Positions 7,288-16,540 of a stretch of 64,000 nt of DNA are shown here, one piece after another. Made by a program: the position numbers and the translations under genes. The stretch is from Clostridia bacterium (GTDB lineage Bacteria; Bacillota; Clostridia; Oscillospirales; Acutalibacteraceae), in assembly GCA_017521925.1 (NCBI GenBank), contig JAFXBG010000015.1, forward strand, positions 1-64,000. Reading direction: 5' to 3'. Position 1 is the first letter of the stretch; every line of letters starts with the position of its first letter. Below the pieces are notes generated by a model that worked only from the letters and a program-made list of their open reading frames with translations, had not been told where the DNA came from and searched no databases.

Positions 7288-8616
7288 ATGAAAAAACTAA
7301 AGCTTTTTAATTTAGCCTGGCCTATATTTATAGAGACCCTGCTTTTTATGCTTTTGGGTTCGGTAGACGTTTTTGTATTAAGCAGATACGACGACCTTGC
7401 GGCATCTTCCGTTAATACCGCAAATCAGGCGATTTCTATTACAACCATTGTGTTTACGGTTATTTCTACCGCCAGTGCGGTACTTATTTCTCAGTATTTA
7501 GGTGCCAAGAAAAGGGAAAATGCCTCCCGCGTTGCGGCACTTTCTATGACATTCCACCTTATTTTCGGTGTGATTATCAGTGCAGTTTACGTGCTTTTTT
7601 CAAAGCCCATTCTTTCTTTTATCGGTGCAGAGGGCACGGTGCTTGAGTTCAGCTCTCAGTATCTTTCTGTTGTAGGCGGTTTTATTTTCTTTCAGGCACT
7701 TTTATCCTCAATGTCTGTAATTGTCCGCAATCACGGTATGACTCAGATTTCTATGTTCGTAACATTGGGTATGAATATTATGAACACAGCACTTGATGTA
7801 ATATTCGTTCTGGGCCTGTTCGGTTTTCCGAAGCTTGGTGTACTTGGTGTTGCAATTGCCACAACTTTTTCCCGAATTGTGGGTACAGTTGTGCTTGCCA
7901 TAGTGCTTTTCAAAAAGATAGAAAAGCCTTCAATCTTTAAGCTTTTAAAGCCTTTCCCAAAGGAAGACGTAAAGAATATTATCAAAATCGGCGTTCCCTC
8001 AGCCTTTGAGACCTTCCTTTATAACATTTCTCAGGTGGTTATTACATCCATTGTGTTAAAATGCCTGACAGATGCGGAGCTTATAACGAAAACCTACGTG
8101 CAGAACATTACAATGTTCTTCTATCTGTTTACCGTGGCAATTTCTCAGGCGTCGCAGATTATTACGGGTCATCTGGTAGGTGCCAAAAAGTTTGTCGAAG
8201 TTAAACGCAAAGCCTACAGGAATTATCTGTACGCACTTTCCATAACTATTTCTATATGTATAGTTGGTGCAATTTTCGGCGAAAAGCTTATGGGAATATT
8301 TACCGACGACGAGGTGGTTATCGCCTTGGGTGCTCAGGTGCTTTTCATCAATATTTTCCTTGAACTGGGCAGAACCACCAACCTTGTTATTATAGGTTGC
8401 TTAAGAGGTGCGGGAGATGTATATTTCCCTACAATCTGTGCGGTTTTCTCTATGATACTTGTAAGTACCTTAGGCTCGTACATATTGGCAGTTGTATGCG
8501 GTCTGGGCATTCACGGCTTGTGGATTGCCATTGCGGCTGACGAAGTAATTCGCGGTATACTGATGCTCTTCCGCTGGCGAAGCGAAAAATGGAAAACCAA
8601 AGGTATTAATAAATAA
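7288..8616 (+). CDS. MATE family multidrug/metabolite exporter
   Basis: A 442-residue inner-membrane protein with about 12 hydrophobic segments in two homologous halves, typical of MATE (NorM/DinF-like) cation-coupled exporters. The first half includes FIETLLFMLLGSVDVFVLSRY and the second half GVPSAFETFLYNISQ, each the start of a bundle; ISQASQIITGHLVGAKK near residue 285 is a usual MATE segment. The ATG at 7288 follows GAGGTG; a GTG four codons upstream is less likely. It has its own promoter and a strong terminator. The substrate cannot be inferred. Confidence 0.9.
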   Translation: MKKLKLFNLAWPIFIETLLFMLLGSVDVFVLSRYDDLAASSVNTANQAISITTIVFTVISTASAVLISQYLGAKKRENASRVAALSMTFHLIFGVIISAVYVLFSKPILSFIGAEGTVLEFSSQYLSVVGGFIFFQALLSSMSVIVRNHGMTQISMFVTLGMNIMNTALDVIFVLGLFGFPKLGVLGVAIATTFSRIVGTVVLAIVLFKKIEKPSIFKLLKPFPKEDVKNIIKIGVPSAFETFLYNISQVVITSIVLKCLTDAELITKTYVQNITMFFYLFTVAISQASQIITGHLVGAKKFVEVKRKAYRNYLYALSITISICIVGAIFGEKLMGIFTDDEVVIALGAQVLFINIFLELGRTTNLVIIGCLRGAGDVYFPTICAVFSMILVSTLGSYILAVVCGLGIHGLWIAIAADEVIRGILMLFRWRSEKWKTKGINK

Positions 8617-8619
8617 AAC

Positions 8620-8653
8620 TACGGCACAGCTTATAAACTTAAGCTGTGCCGTA
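8620..8653. terminator. Bidirectional terminator between convergent genes
   Basis: A 14-bp perfect stem, TACGGCACAGCTTA / TAAGCTGTGCCGTA, lies between the MATE gene and the convergent hypothetical gene ending at 8661. Confidence 0.75.
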
Positions 8654-8660
8654 TTGGTTA

Positions 8661-9185
8661 TTATGGATTCAGTTTTATTATTTCGCCGTCGATATCAAGA
8701 TAATAGTCGTCAGGGAGAGTATCTATTGCAGCAAACCATCTTTGGCTGGTGTGAAGGTCTCTTTTTATATTTTCATGGTCAAAAAGAGTACCTAAACTGT
8801 CAGACACAGAATTTATCGGATTTTCTACTGCTGTATGACTGATTTCAATAGTATATTTACCCTCAACTGACCTTATAGCTACCAAAGCATTATTACCTGT
8901 ATGTTCCCAAAGAATAGGTTCAGTATTTTTGGTATACAGGTAATAACGACCGTCTTTTTCGTAGATTATATCGCTTGTCAGTGCTTCTCTACCTCTATAT
9001 ACACCATAATATATGTTGTTGCTTTCCAGTATGGTATAGACTTTATAGCACTGCACCCTGGGACTCAACCACAAAAGATTTTTCGGTGAAGTATATCCGA
9101 TTTTAGGCAATATAGGAATCAACACTAAGAAAATTAAAAATAAAACCGTAGCTATTGAAAAGATAACAATATGTTTCTTCTTCAT
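8661..9185 (-). CDS. Hypothetical membrane-anchored protein
   Basis: A 174-residue protein with one N-terminal transmembrane segment (about residues 7-28) after a KKK stretch, and an extracellular remainder. The rest alternates short beta-type strands with many Tyr residues (CYKVYTILESNNIYYGVYRG). No family is recognised. RBS GGAGTGG stands upstream. It is last of three small genes with gaps of 17-23 bp, suggesting a transcript with the 97- and 160-residue proteins and perhaps yfcE. Confidence 0.6.
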   Translation of the reverse strand: MKKKHIVIFSIATVLFLIFLVLIPILPKIGYTSPKNLLWLSPRVQCYKVYTILESNNIYYGVYRGREALTSDIIYEKDGRYYLYTKNTEPILWEHTGNNALVAIRSVEGKYTIEISHTAVENPINSVSDSLGTLFDHENIKRDLHTSQRWFAAIDTLPDDYYLDIDGEIIKLNP

Positions 9186-9208
9186 AAAACCACTCCTATA
9201 GATTCTGG

Positions 9209-9502
9209 TTAATACTGCACTCCTCGATAATATAAGGATTCATTTTGCCTTTTTTCTTCAAAAGAATTGTATTCATCTTCTGTATATGCATTAAAATCAA
9301 AAAATTCTTTTACTGTATTATATGGTAAGGTTTCTCCTAACTCAGCGGAGATGTCTATATAACACTTGATATAATTTGTAGCCGTAACAGCTGAATAATG
9401 GGGGTCAATTTTTGAATCCGACAGGCAATTATCAATTAATGTACATATTTCGTTTTCGGTATCAGCTAATAAATATTTAAGTTTTTCAATATTGAGATTC
9501 AT
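9209..9502 (-). CDS. Hypothetical small acidic protein
   Basis: A 97-residue, acidic, probably helical cytoplasmic protein with no signal peptide or known motif. A GGAG site is upstream of the ATG. It lies between two genes for membrane-anchored proteins of similar size (17 bp and 23 bp gaps). The arrangement of one soluble and two anchored proteins is reminiscent of small immunity or toxin-partner clusters, but nothing in the sequence proves that. Confidence 0.55.
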   Translation of the reverse strand: MNLNIEKLKYLLADTENEICTLIDNCLSDSKIDPHYSAVTATNYIKCYIDISAELGETLPYNTVKEFFDFNAYTEDEYNSFEEKRQNESLYYRGVQY

Positions 9503-9519
9503 ATTTTGGGTTCTCCAAG

Positions 9520-10002
9520 TTATTTAAAAATTACAGTAAATTCGGATGAAAGGAATTTATAAAATTCTGCGAAATCCGAGTGGTTATTGCCTTCGATTAT
9601 GTATGCACATTTTCCTGAATATACTCTTAATGTGTTATGGAAGAAGATATTTCCTGAATATTTATAGTTGTAGTTTGTGTTTGCTATAACTTTTAAGTCG
9701 CAATAATCAGCTGCGTTTTGTTCGCTTTCAAACACATATGCAAATATTTTATATGTGTTATTATTATAAATGATTGTTTTGCAGTAATTATCGCTATATT
9801 TCATATTGTTAAGCTGTGAATCCATACTTGGGTCGATTTCTTCAACAGCATAAGAATCGACCTTGTTAAATTCACTTATATCAGTAAAACCTCTGTACTC
9901 GATTTTGTCGGTGTTAATTGAAAGAAAGCTTGCTGTAAAAAGACCTGCTAGTAATAAAACACAAACAGATACTATAATGAAAACTTTTAATTTTTTGCTC
10001 AC
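9520..10002 (-). CDS. Hypothetical membrane-anchored protein
   Basis: A 160-residue protein starting with GTG at 10002, chosen because AGGAGATGG is 6-10 nt upstream. Residues 6-28 form a hydrophobic signal anchor (KVFIIVSVCVLLLAGLFTASF). The exported part is rich in Asn and Tyr and contains two cysteine positions (about 94 and 118) besides C74. No family is recognised. It is 43 bp downstream of yfcE and 17 bp upstream of the 97-residue gene. Confidence 0.6.
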   Translation of the reverse strand: MSKKLKVFIIVSVCVLLLAGLFTASFLSINTDKIEYRGFTDISEFNKVDSYAVEEIDPSMDSQLNNMKYSDNYCKTIIYNNNTYKIFAYVFESEQNAADYCDLKVIANTNYNYKYSGNIFFHNTLRVYSGKCAYIIEGNNHSDFAEFYKFLSSEFTVIFK

Positions 10003-10045
10003 TTATACCATCTCCTCTAATGCGGATGAATACGGAATAATGTCT

Positions 10046-10588
10046 TTAAACCTCAAAAGTTTTGTAAACTTCGCCCTCAAGGGTTTTCCAGAGGAAGGTT
10101 TTGCCGTCAAAGGTAATAAAGCTTCGGGGTGAATTCTCTTTAGGGATAGAAACCGAGCCGGGGTTAATATAAGTATGGGTGTCGTATTCTTCAATTACAG
10201 GCACGTGGGTATGGCCGTGAAGAAGAATGTCCTTAGCCGTTAAAGCCGGAAGATTGGAATTATTGAAGTTATGGCCGTGGGTGGCGTAAATAAGCCTGTC
10301 GCCTGCTGTTAAAATTGCGTAGTCTGCTAAAATTGGGAAGTCAAGAACCATCTGGTCAACCTCGGTGTCGCAGTTGCCTCTGACTGCAAGGATTTTTTCT
10401 TTAAGAGGGTTGAGCATTGCTATAACTTCTTTTGGTGCGTAGTCTTTGGGCAAATCATTTCTGGGACCGTGGTAAAGAATATCACCCAGCAAAAGGATTT
10501 TGTCGGCATTCTCTTTTTCAAAAGCTTCCAAAAGCTTTTTGCAGTAGTAAGCCGAGCCGTGTATATCTGAAGCTATAAAGAATTTCAT
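10046..10588 (-). CDS. yfcE: YfcE/MJ0936-type metallophosphodiesterase
   Basis: A 180-residue calcineurin-like phosphoesterase that hydrolyses phosphodiesters with two metal ions; the physiological substrate is unknown. The metal-binding motifs are all present: SDIHG (D8, H10), LGDILYHGPRND (GD and the YfcE-type HGPRN), GNCD (N-C-D), ATHGH and HGHTHVP. It ends with the usual INPGSVSIP sequence. Length fits the family. It may be the first gene of a transcript continuing into the three small hypothetical genes. Confidence 0.93.
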   Translation of the reverse strand: MKFFIASDIHGSAYYCKKLLEAFEKENADKILLLGDILYHGPRNDLPKDYAPKEVIAMLNPLKEKILAVRGNCDTEVDQMVLDFPILADYAILTAGDRLIYATHGHNFNNSNLPALTAKDILLHGHTHVPVIEEYDTHTYINPGSVSIPKENSPRSFITFDGKTFLWKTLEGEVYKTFEV

Positions 10589-10653
10589 AACATTACCTCG
10601 CAGTTTGTTTTACCTAATTATATTACAGATTTGCGGTTTAATCAATATAAAAA

Positions 10654-10680
10654 CAGGAGCCAAATTTGATTTGGCTCCTG
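10654..10680 (-). terminator. Terminator of the YfhO gene
   Basis: CAGGAGCCAAA / TTTGGCTCCTG stem with a 5-nt loop; on the minus strand it is followed by TTTTTAT. It lies 5 bp after the YfhO stop codon. Confidence 0.88.
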
Positions 10681-10685
10681 AGTTT

Positions 10686-13600
10686 TTATTCGGTTTCGTT
10701 TGTTTCAGGGGTTTCGTCTGTTTCAGCGGAAGTTTCGTCGGCAGAATCAGCGGATTCGGTTAACTCTTCCTCAGAAGCAGTATCGATAACTTCGTCAACA
10801 ACCACAGGCTTTTCTTTAATCTTTACGTCAGCCTTGAAGAATGTTGTTGCCATTGCCTTAACGCGGTTTTCCTTCATATATTTTGAAGTTACAAACCAGG
10901 CGGCGGCTAACATAATAAAGCCGATAGCAAAGGCAGTAACGCCTACTAAGAAGCCGTGGGGGATAAACTTAAGGGTGATTTCGTGCTGACCTTCGGTAAT
11001 GGGGAAAGCAACCATAGCATTTGCAATGGGAGTAATTTCTACTTCCTCGCCGTCAACGTATGCTTTCCAGCCCTTCTCATAGGGAATAGAGGTGAAGAAC
11101 AGACCGTCTTTATCAGAGTTTACAGTACCCTGGATTTTTGTATCACTGCTCTTTGTGGTAACAAGGCCGTTTTTGGAAAGGATTTCAAGACCCTCTTTAA
11201 ATACCTCGTCGTTAAGCATATAGCAGTAAACTGTAATGGAGGTGCTCTTGCCTACGGTGTAGTCAGTGTAAAGAGAAACCTTGTCACCGGCCTTAACCAC
11301 GCCTGCAACACCCATATTGGGACGGCTCAGTGTTCGTGTGCCGTTGTCCTGGTCGTTAATCATAACCTTAAGCTTCTTGTCTTTTACATTGTCAGCCTTG
11401 AAGTAGAACAGCACAGTGCCGTCTTCTTCAGGATAATAATTGAACTTTGTGTGTATATCGGCGGTTTTGTCCTTGGGATTTGTGCTGTAATGTCCGTCAG
11501 AGTTTCTGCCAACCTCGAAAATTTTTGAGGAGGTGTGACCCTGGTCTTTAACCTTAAGCTGTTTGTAAACAGGCTCTTTAATGCCTGTTGCAAGCTTCCA
11601 GAACTCAATCTGCTCAAGGAAGGGGTTGTCGTTCTGACCGTTTGCACCTGTTGCACTGAAATCTTCGTCGCACCAGTTGATAAGAACATCATTGGCAACG
11701 TATCCCATAGGAAGATATGCTGTGTTTTCAAGCAGAGTTGTGTTGCCAACCTTATTAAGCATATTTGTATATTCAGTGTTGTAGTATTTACCATCGCGGG
11801 AAATAAGGTACTTGAGGTTTAACAGTACGTTGGTAACAGGCGAGCTTTCGTAATAAGTGTAGCGGTTACCTGCCTGCCATCCGCCTAAGCCTATACGCTC
11901 AAGATACTTTGTGATGTTAACGTTTGCCATGGAGTTGAACATTGAAACTCCGTTGTAGGTGTTAAGTGCACTATCGTTAAGAGTCTGGGTTGTAAGTACC
12001 TCTGTGCGGTAAATGTCGGGCTCGCCTGTGGACTCAATTGCCGTAATATGCTCAAGCACTGCGTCCATATTCTGCTCATCTCTGGGATAGCCTGCCATAG
12101 AGGTGGTGGTAACGGTTTTAACACCGATAACGGATGTAGCCACCATTTCTCCAAAAACAAAGAGGCATAAAAGCATAGTAAGTGTGCGTAAGTTAAGGAG
12201 CTTGAAACTGTAAAGGAAAAGCAGAATAATGTAAACGCCTGCTACGATACAGCTTGCAATAAGAGGAGCGTTGGTGTCGGCTTCTCTTGTAAAGTAAGTG
12301 AGAACCAGAAGTACAAAAGCAAGAACAGCCACAACAACGTCAAGATAATGCGAATGCTCTATAAAGGTGTAGGCTCTGTAAGCCATATAAATCAGCAGGA
12401 AGCTCAGTAGGAAGCTGAATCTGGCGGGGAGCATATTGGGATAATGGAAGCCGTGCCAGATAAAGTCAAGATGTCTTATAAATAAGCTTGCTACAAGGAA
12501 AAGCAAAGTTGTACAGCAGAAAAGCTTTTCGCCAAGCTTTATCTTCTTGGAGCAGAAGAAAACTGCCGCAAGGATAATACAAAGCACACCGCAAGCAATG
12601 TTGGGCAGACCTTCTTTATCAGAGGGGTTAATGAAGGAGAACATATTTGAGAGAATCTCACAGATAGCCGTGGTAACCTCATTAATGTCAGGGTTTGTAA
12701 TAGTTGTATTTGAGCCTGTAGCTGATACAACGTTGATTACAAAGCTTTTGGGCATACCCATTGTCTGCTGGTAGGTGTTCTGAAGTCCTAAGTAGGTAGG
12801 AATTGTAACAGGGGCTGTCATAAGCAGTGCCGATACCGTAAAGAAGGCAGTGCGTGCAAGGTCTTTGAAGGCTTTCTTAAATCCGCCCCAGCGTGAGCAT
12901 TCGTAACCGATACAGGTAAAGAGCACCGCCACGCAGATGAAAAGACCGATAAAGTAGTTGCATACAACAGCCAATGCCAGAGAAATTGTAAAGAGTCTGA
13001 ACTTGCCGTCTCTTAAAAGTGCCACAGTACCTGCAACACAAAGAGGAAGCATAGCCACCGAGTCAAGCCAGATAACGCACCAGTAATAACCCATATTAAA
13101 GGCACAGAAGGAGAACATCATAGAGAATACAACCAGCGCAAGGTCATTTCTCTTGGTGATAATTCTGAAAGCAATTGCAGTAAAACCGCCCATACAAGCA
13201 ATCTTGATTACTGTAATAAGGGCAAGGTATTCTACGAGCCAGGCTTCGGGAACAATTACTGAAAGGAAGTTAAGAGGGCTTAACAGGTAGTAGGACATAA
13301 CTAAGATAAAGTTGGAGCCCATACCGATTACCCAGGAGTGGAGCAAAGACCCGCCTGACTGGAGCTTTTCGTGAAGCTCTACCAGGAAGGGGTAATACTG
13401 ATGCCACAAGTCGATAACAAGCATCTGCTTGTCTCCCCAGGGGTTAGTCCAGTCGGGTTTAGGCGTGGTAATTCCCCAAGATGGGAAAAGCTGACCCAGA
13501 CCGTGAGCAACACTGTCTACCATGGTTTTGAAAATGCCGAAAGGGGCAATATCGTAAGCTGCAAAGCCTACTGCCATAATTACAAAGGGAACTATAAAGG

Positions 13601-13703
13601 ACAGAAGTATGAATCTGTTTTCATAGAAAAATCCCTTTTTCTCTGCCTTAGGAGCAAGCTTTTTGCCCGAGGCAGGTTTTGAGAGTTTTTTAGCTTTAGT
13701 CAT
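10686..13703 (-). CDS. YfhO-family polytopic membrane protein (GT-C-like glycosyltransferase)
   Basis: A 1005-residue membrane protein. The N-terminus has a Lys-rich cytoplasmic tail and a first TM segment (about 28-48), then a GT-C-like set of about 12 TM segments, an extracellular domain (about 560-900, ending with the YfhO-type SIPYEKGWKAYVDGEEVEI region) and a last TM segment. The final 45 residues are Glu/Ser/Thr-rich. In Bacillus, YfhO works with the GtrB-like CsbB to add sugars to lipoteichoic acid. Here a GtrB-like and a GtrA-like gene are divergent and next to it, giving the same functional set. RBS AAAGGAG precedes the ATG. Confidence 0.88.
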   Translation of the reverse strand: MTKAKKLSKPASGKKLAPKAEKKGFFYENRFILLSFIVPFVIMAVGFAAYDIAPFGIFKTMVDSVAHGLGQLFPSWGITTPKPDWTNPWGDKQMLVIDLWHQYYPFLVELHEKLQSGGSLLHSWVIGMGSNFILVMSYYLLSPLNFLSVIVPEAWLVEYLALITVIKIACMGGFTAIAFRIITKRNDLALVVFSMMFSFCAFNMGYYWCVIWLDSVAMLPLCVAGTVALLRDGKFRLFTISLALAVVCNYFIGLFICVAVLFTCIGYECSRWGGFKKAFKDLARTAFFTVSALLMTAPVTIPTYLGLQNTYQQTMGMPKSFVINVVSATGSNTTITNPDINEVTTAICEILSNMFSFINPSDKEGLPNIACGVLCIILAAVFFCSKKIKLGEKLFCCTTLLFLVASLFIRHLDFIWHGFHYPNMLPARFSFLLSFLLIYMAYRAYTFIEHSHYLDVVVAVLAFVLLVLTYFTREADTNAPLIASCIVAGVYIILLFLYSFKLLNLRTLTMLLCLFVFGEMVATSVIGVKTVTTTSMAGYPRDEQNMDAVLEHITAIESTGEPDIYRTEVLTTQTLNDSALNTYNGVSMFNSMANVNITKYLERIGLGGWQAGNRYTYYESSPVTNVLLNLKYLISRDGKYYNTEYTNMLNKVGNTTLLENTAYLPMGYVANDVLINWCDEDFSATGANGQNDNPFLEQIEFWKLATGIKEPVYKQLKVKDQGHTSSKIFEVGRNSDGHYSTNPKDKTADIHTKFNYYPEEDGTVLFYFKADNVKDKKLKVMINDQDNGTRTLSRPNMGVAGVVKAGDKVSLYTDYTVGKSTSITVYCYMLNDEVFKEGLEILSKNGLVTTKSSDTKIQGTVNSDKDGLFFTSIPYEKGWKAYVDGEEVEITPIANAMVAFPITEGQHEITLKFIPHGFLVGVTAFAIGFIMLAAAWFVTSKYMKENRVKAMATTFFKADVKIKEKPVVVDEVIDTASEEELTESADSADETSAETDETPETNETE

Positions 13704-13859
13704 AATTTCTCCTTTTTGATTGAAGAATTTTTTACATACATATTAATAATAACACTTTTCACATTTATAGTAAATATGTTTTTTAAAAATATATCACATA
13801 AAAAACATAGACTTTTAAGTTGGTCTTTGATATAATGTATAGTATTGAGGTGATGAAAA

Positions 13860-14798
13860 ATGAAAACTGTAGATTTAGTAGTTCCTTGCTATAATGAGGA
13901 GGAGGTTCTCCCTACCTTTGTTGAGGAAACAAACAAGGTTATTGCTACTCTCCCCGACTATAAATTCAGATACATTTTAGTAAACGACGGAAGCCGTGAC
14001 AACACTTTGCTGGTTATGACGAAGCTTTCTGAGAAATACGATAACGTAAAGTACATTTCTTTTTCTCGCAATTTTGGCAAAGAAAGTGCAATGTACGCAG
14101 GTTTAGAGCATACAGATGCAGACCTGGTGTTTGTAATGGATGCAGATTTACAGCATCCCCCTGCAATGTTCCCCCAGATGCTTGCTGAAATCGAAAAGGG
14201 CCATGACTGCTGTGCTTTATACAGAGAAAAGCAGAAGGGCGAAAGCTTTATAAGACAGGCAATCTCAAAGATGTTCTTTGCTATGCAGAACGCAACAAGC
14301 AAGGTTAAAATGCCCGGTGGTGCCGTTGACTTCAGAGTTATGAAGCGTGAAATGGTTGAGTCTATCCTGAGAATGGGTGAGGTTCAGCGTTTTTCAAAGG
14401 GTATTTTCTGCTGGGTAGGTTTTGACACAAAGTGGCTCCCCTATGAAAATGTTGAGCGTACCATCGGTACATCAAGCTGGAGCTTCTGGGGACTTTTCAA
14501 ATATGCTTTTGACGGATTTACTGCCTTTTCTGTTGCTCCCTTAAAGCTTCTTTATATCCTGGGTATCCTTATGCTTTTAGGCGGTGTGGGTACTTCTGTC
14601 TCTATGATTATTATGGCTATAGTTCAGGGCTTTGTGGGATATTTCCTGCCTGTTCTTACTGCTATACTTTTTGCAACAGGTATTGTTGAGGTTTCTTTAG
14701 GTATTATCGGCGAGTATTTAGGCAGAGTTTACTTTGAGGTGAAAGACCGTCCCATTTACATAGCCAAAGTAAAGAATATTGAAAAACCTGAGAGGTAA
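13860..14798 (+). CDS. Polyisoprenyl-phosphate glycosyltransferase (GtrB/CsbB-like)
   Basis: A 312-residue GT2 enzyme that transfers a sugar from a nucleotide sugar to undecaprenyl phosphate on the cytoplasmic face. The N-terminal GT-A domain has VVPCYNEEEVLP, FVMDADLQHPP (DxD-type site) and GGAVDFRVM. Two TM segments follow (about 232-262 and 265-290), then a short tail with DRPIYIAK. The start codon has GAGGTGATG upstream. The next gene, a GtrA-like protein, starts 2 bp after its stop, and YfhO is divergent. Together they would make, flip and transfer a lipid-linked sugar. Confidence 0.92.
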   Translation: MKTVDLVVPCYNEEEVLPTFVEETNKVIATLPDYKFRYILVNDGSRDNTLLVMTKLSEKYDNVKYISFSRNFGKESAMYAGLEHTDADLVFVMDADLQHPPAMFPQMLAEIEKGHDCCALYREKQKGESFIRQAISKMFFAMQNATSKVKMPGGAVDFRVMKREMVESILRMGEVQRFSKGIFCWVGFDTKWLPYENVERTIGTSSWSFWGLFKYAFDGFTAFSVAPLKLLYILGILMLLGGVGTSVSMIIMAIVQGFVGYFLPVLTAILFATGIVEVSLGIIGEYLGRVYFEVKDRPIYIAKVKNIEKPER

Positions 14799-14800
14799 AA

Positions 14801-15307
14801 ATGGCTAAGAATAAAGAAAACATAAAGCCCGAAGAGAAAAAACAGGGCTTTGTAAAAAGAATGTTTTTTAAATACAAGGAAATCATAATGTACCTGATTT
14901 TCGGTGTGCTTACCACAGTCGTAAGCTGGGGCAGTTACGCACTTTTCGAGAACATTTTTAAAAATGCTATTATCGATGTCAATGTGCTGGTTGCCGTTGC
15001 CAATGTGCTTTCCTGGGTAGCGGCTGTGCTTTTTGCTTACATTACCAACAAGCTTTTCGTTTTTGAAAGCAAAAGTTTCAAGCCTACCGTAGTGTTCAAG
15101 GAAATCGGACTTTTTGTAGGCTCCCGCCTTATTTCAGGTGCGGTTGAGTGGGTAGGCGTTCCTCTTTTAGTGTGGATTGGTCTTAATCAGACTATTTTCG
15201 GCGTAGAAGGAATGGTTGCAAAAGTTCTTGTAAGTGTGATTGTGGTTATCCTTAATTACATCTTAAGCAAGCTCATTGTATTTAAAAAGGAAAAAACCAA
15301 AAAATAA
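14801..15307 (+). CDS. GtrA-like membrane protein
   Basis: A 168-residue protein of the GtrA family with four TM segments (about 29-49, 62-82, 100-122 and 135-155) and basic ends. The family pattern YLIFGVLTTVVSWGSYALFE and YITNKLFVF is clear. GtrA proteins are thought to flip undecaprenyl-phosphate sugar to the outer face of the membrane. It is translationally coupled to the GtrB-like gene (2-bp gap). Confidence 0.9.
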   Translation: MAKNKENIKPEEKKQGFVKRMFFKYKEIIMYLIFGVLTTVVSWGSYALFENIFKNAIIDVNVLVAVANVLSWVAAVLFAYITNKLFVFESKSFKPTVVFKEIGLFVGSRLISGAVEWVGVPLLVWIGLNQTIFGVEGMVAKVLVSVIVVILNYILSKLIVFKKEKTKK

Positions 15308-15321
15308 TATAGTTTATATAT

Positions 15322-15356
15322 GACAAAAGCTCCTTCGTTACGAGGGAGCTTTTGTC
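15322..15356 (+). terminator. Terminator of the gtrB-gtrA operon
   Basis: GACAAAAGCTCC / GGAGCTTTTGTC 12-bp stem with an 11-nt loop and T-rich end. Confidence 0.8.
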
Positions 15357-15420
15357 TTTACAAGGGGTTTTCTATTCACACATCTCTTAAAGAGGGGATA
15401 GCAAATTTTAACTGTACCTG

Positions 15421-16515
15421 TCAATAATCATTAGGTGAGCGTTGATAGGTGGTTTTATCTATGGAAAGTGTCTTAACACCTTCAATCAAATTCTTGTCGA
15501 TTTCAAGAACTGAATTGAATACTCCGATATCGTCGGTAGTGGGAAAACCGTAAGGCGGGTGGTCCTCGCCATATTTTACGTAAAGGGTATCGCCGTCACG
15601 GTAAACTCCAAGTACAAAGCCTTTAACCATACCTGTGTAATAGGTGCGGTAAATATGTATAAGTGCCTTTTCTGCAAAGAAATCTTCCGTGTAGGTTTTA
15701 CTTGGGGAGTTAATGTAGGAAATAAGCTGTTTGGTGTTTGTAATCAGCTTATCTGCGTTGCCGTAGTCATAATAATAACCTAAGTCAGCTTCTGTGTATT
15801 TTATGCTGTCTGCAGATGCGGGGCATTTATCATAAACTGTGGGTATAACCATCTTTGCAATCTGTTTTTGCAGTAAAGTGGCATCCTTTACGTTAATCTT
15901 GTGGTCGCGGTTAATGTCTGCACTTCTCTCAAAAAGTTCAAGACTGTAGATTTTATCAAGGCTTTCAAGCTTAGCGGTATACTTCTGCAGGAAGGTGGCG
16001 TCCTTTACGTTTACCTCAAAGTCGCCGTTTGCGTCGCCGTTTTTAAGCAAAGCCTCACCGTTTAAAGCTCGCAGTGCAGGCTCAAGACCGTCTACGTTAT
16101 TGTAATAAGCCTCTTCAATTGTGTATACCAAATCCTTATTGTAAAGGTAAATAAGATATTCGCCATGGTCACGGTAGTAGTTGGGATTATAGTAGGTATA
16201 CTCACCGAAATCATTGCGGTAAGAGAAGGTGTCTTTGGTAGAGTAGTAGGTTGCCAGTATAAGCTTGAAGTTTTTACTTTCATCCTCAGTAGATGGGCTG
16301 TACTCTGATATTTCTTTGTAGCTGAGTCCGTTGCTTGGAAGAGGAGGGGTAAAGCCTGCAAGTTCTTCGCATTCCTTAGAGTATTCGCTCCACAGGTTAA
16401 ATATAAACTCAGCGTGCTTATCGGGCAAAGCTTCTGCCGATGCAGGCAGAGCCAAAGAAATCATAAGCACAAAAGTAAGCAAAGCCGCAAAAACTTTAAT
16501 AAATGCTTTTTTCAT
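15421..16515 (-). CDS. Secreted protein with internal type I dockerin
   Basis: A 364-residue secreted protein: signal peptide about 1-27 (ends SAEA), an N-terminal domain of unknown type, a type I dockerin at about 159-221, and a C-terminal domain of unknown type. The two dockerin repeats are GDANGDFEVNVKDATFLQKY and DINRDHKINVKDATLLQKQ, each with the Ca-binding D-x-N-x-D pattern. An internal rather than terminal dockerin is unusual. Dockerins bind cohesins on cellulosomal scaffolds or cell surfaces. RBS GGAGG precedes the ATG. It lies downstream of a sigma/partner pair on the same strand, with a 25-bp gap, so co-transcription is possible. Confidence 0.8.
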   Translation of the reverse strand: MKKAFIKVFAALLTFVLMISLALPASAEALPDKHAEFIFNLWSEYSKECEELAGFTPPLPSNGLSYKEISEYSPSTEDESKNFKLILATYYSTKDTFSYRNDFGEYTYYNPNYYRDHGEYLIYLYNKDLVYTIEEAYYNNVDGLEPALRALNGEALLKNGDANGDFEVNVKDATFLQKYTAKLESLDKIYSLELFERSADINRDHKINVKDATLLQKQIAKMVIPTVYDKCPASADSIKYTEADLGYYYDYGNADKLITNTKQLISYINSPSKTYTEDFFAEKALIHIYRTYYTGMVKGFVLGVYRDGDTLYVKYGEDHPPYGFPTTDDIGVFNSVLEIDKNLIEGVKTLSIDKTTYQRSPNDY

Positions 16516-16540
16516 ATTTTACACCTCCAAAGTGTAGTGT

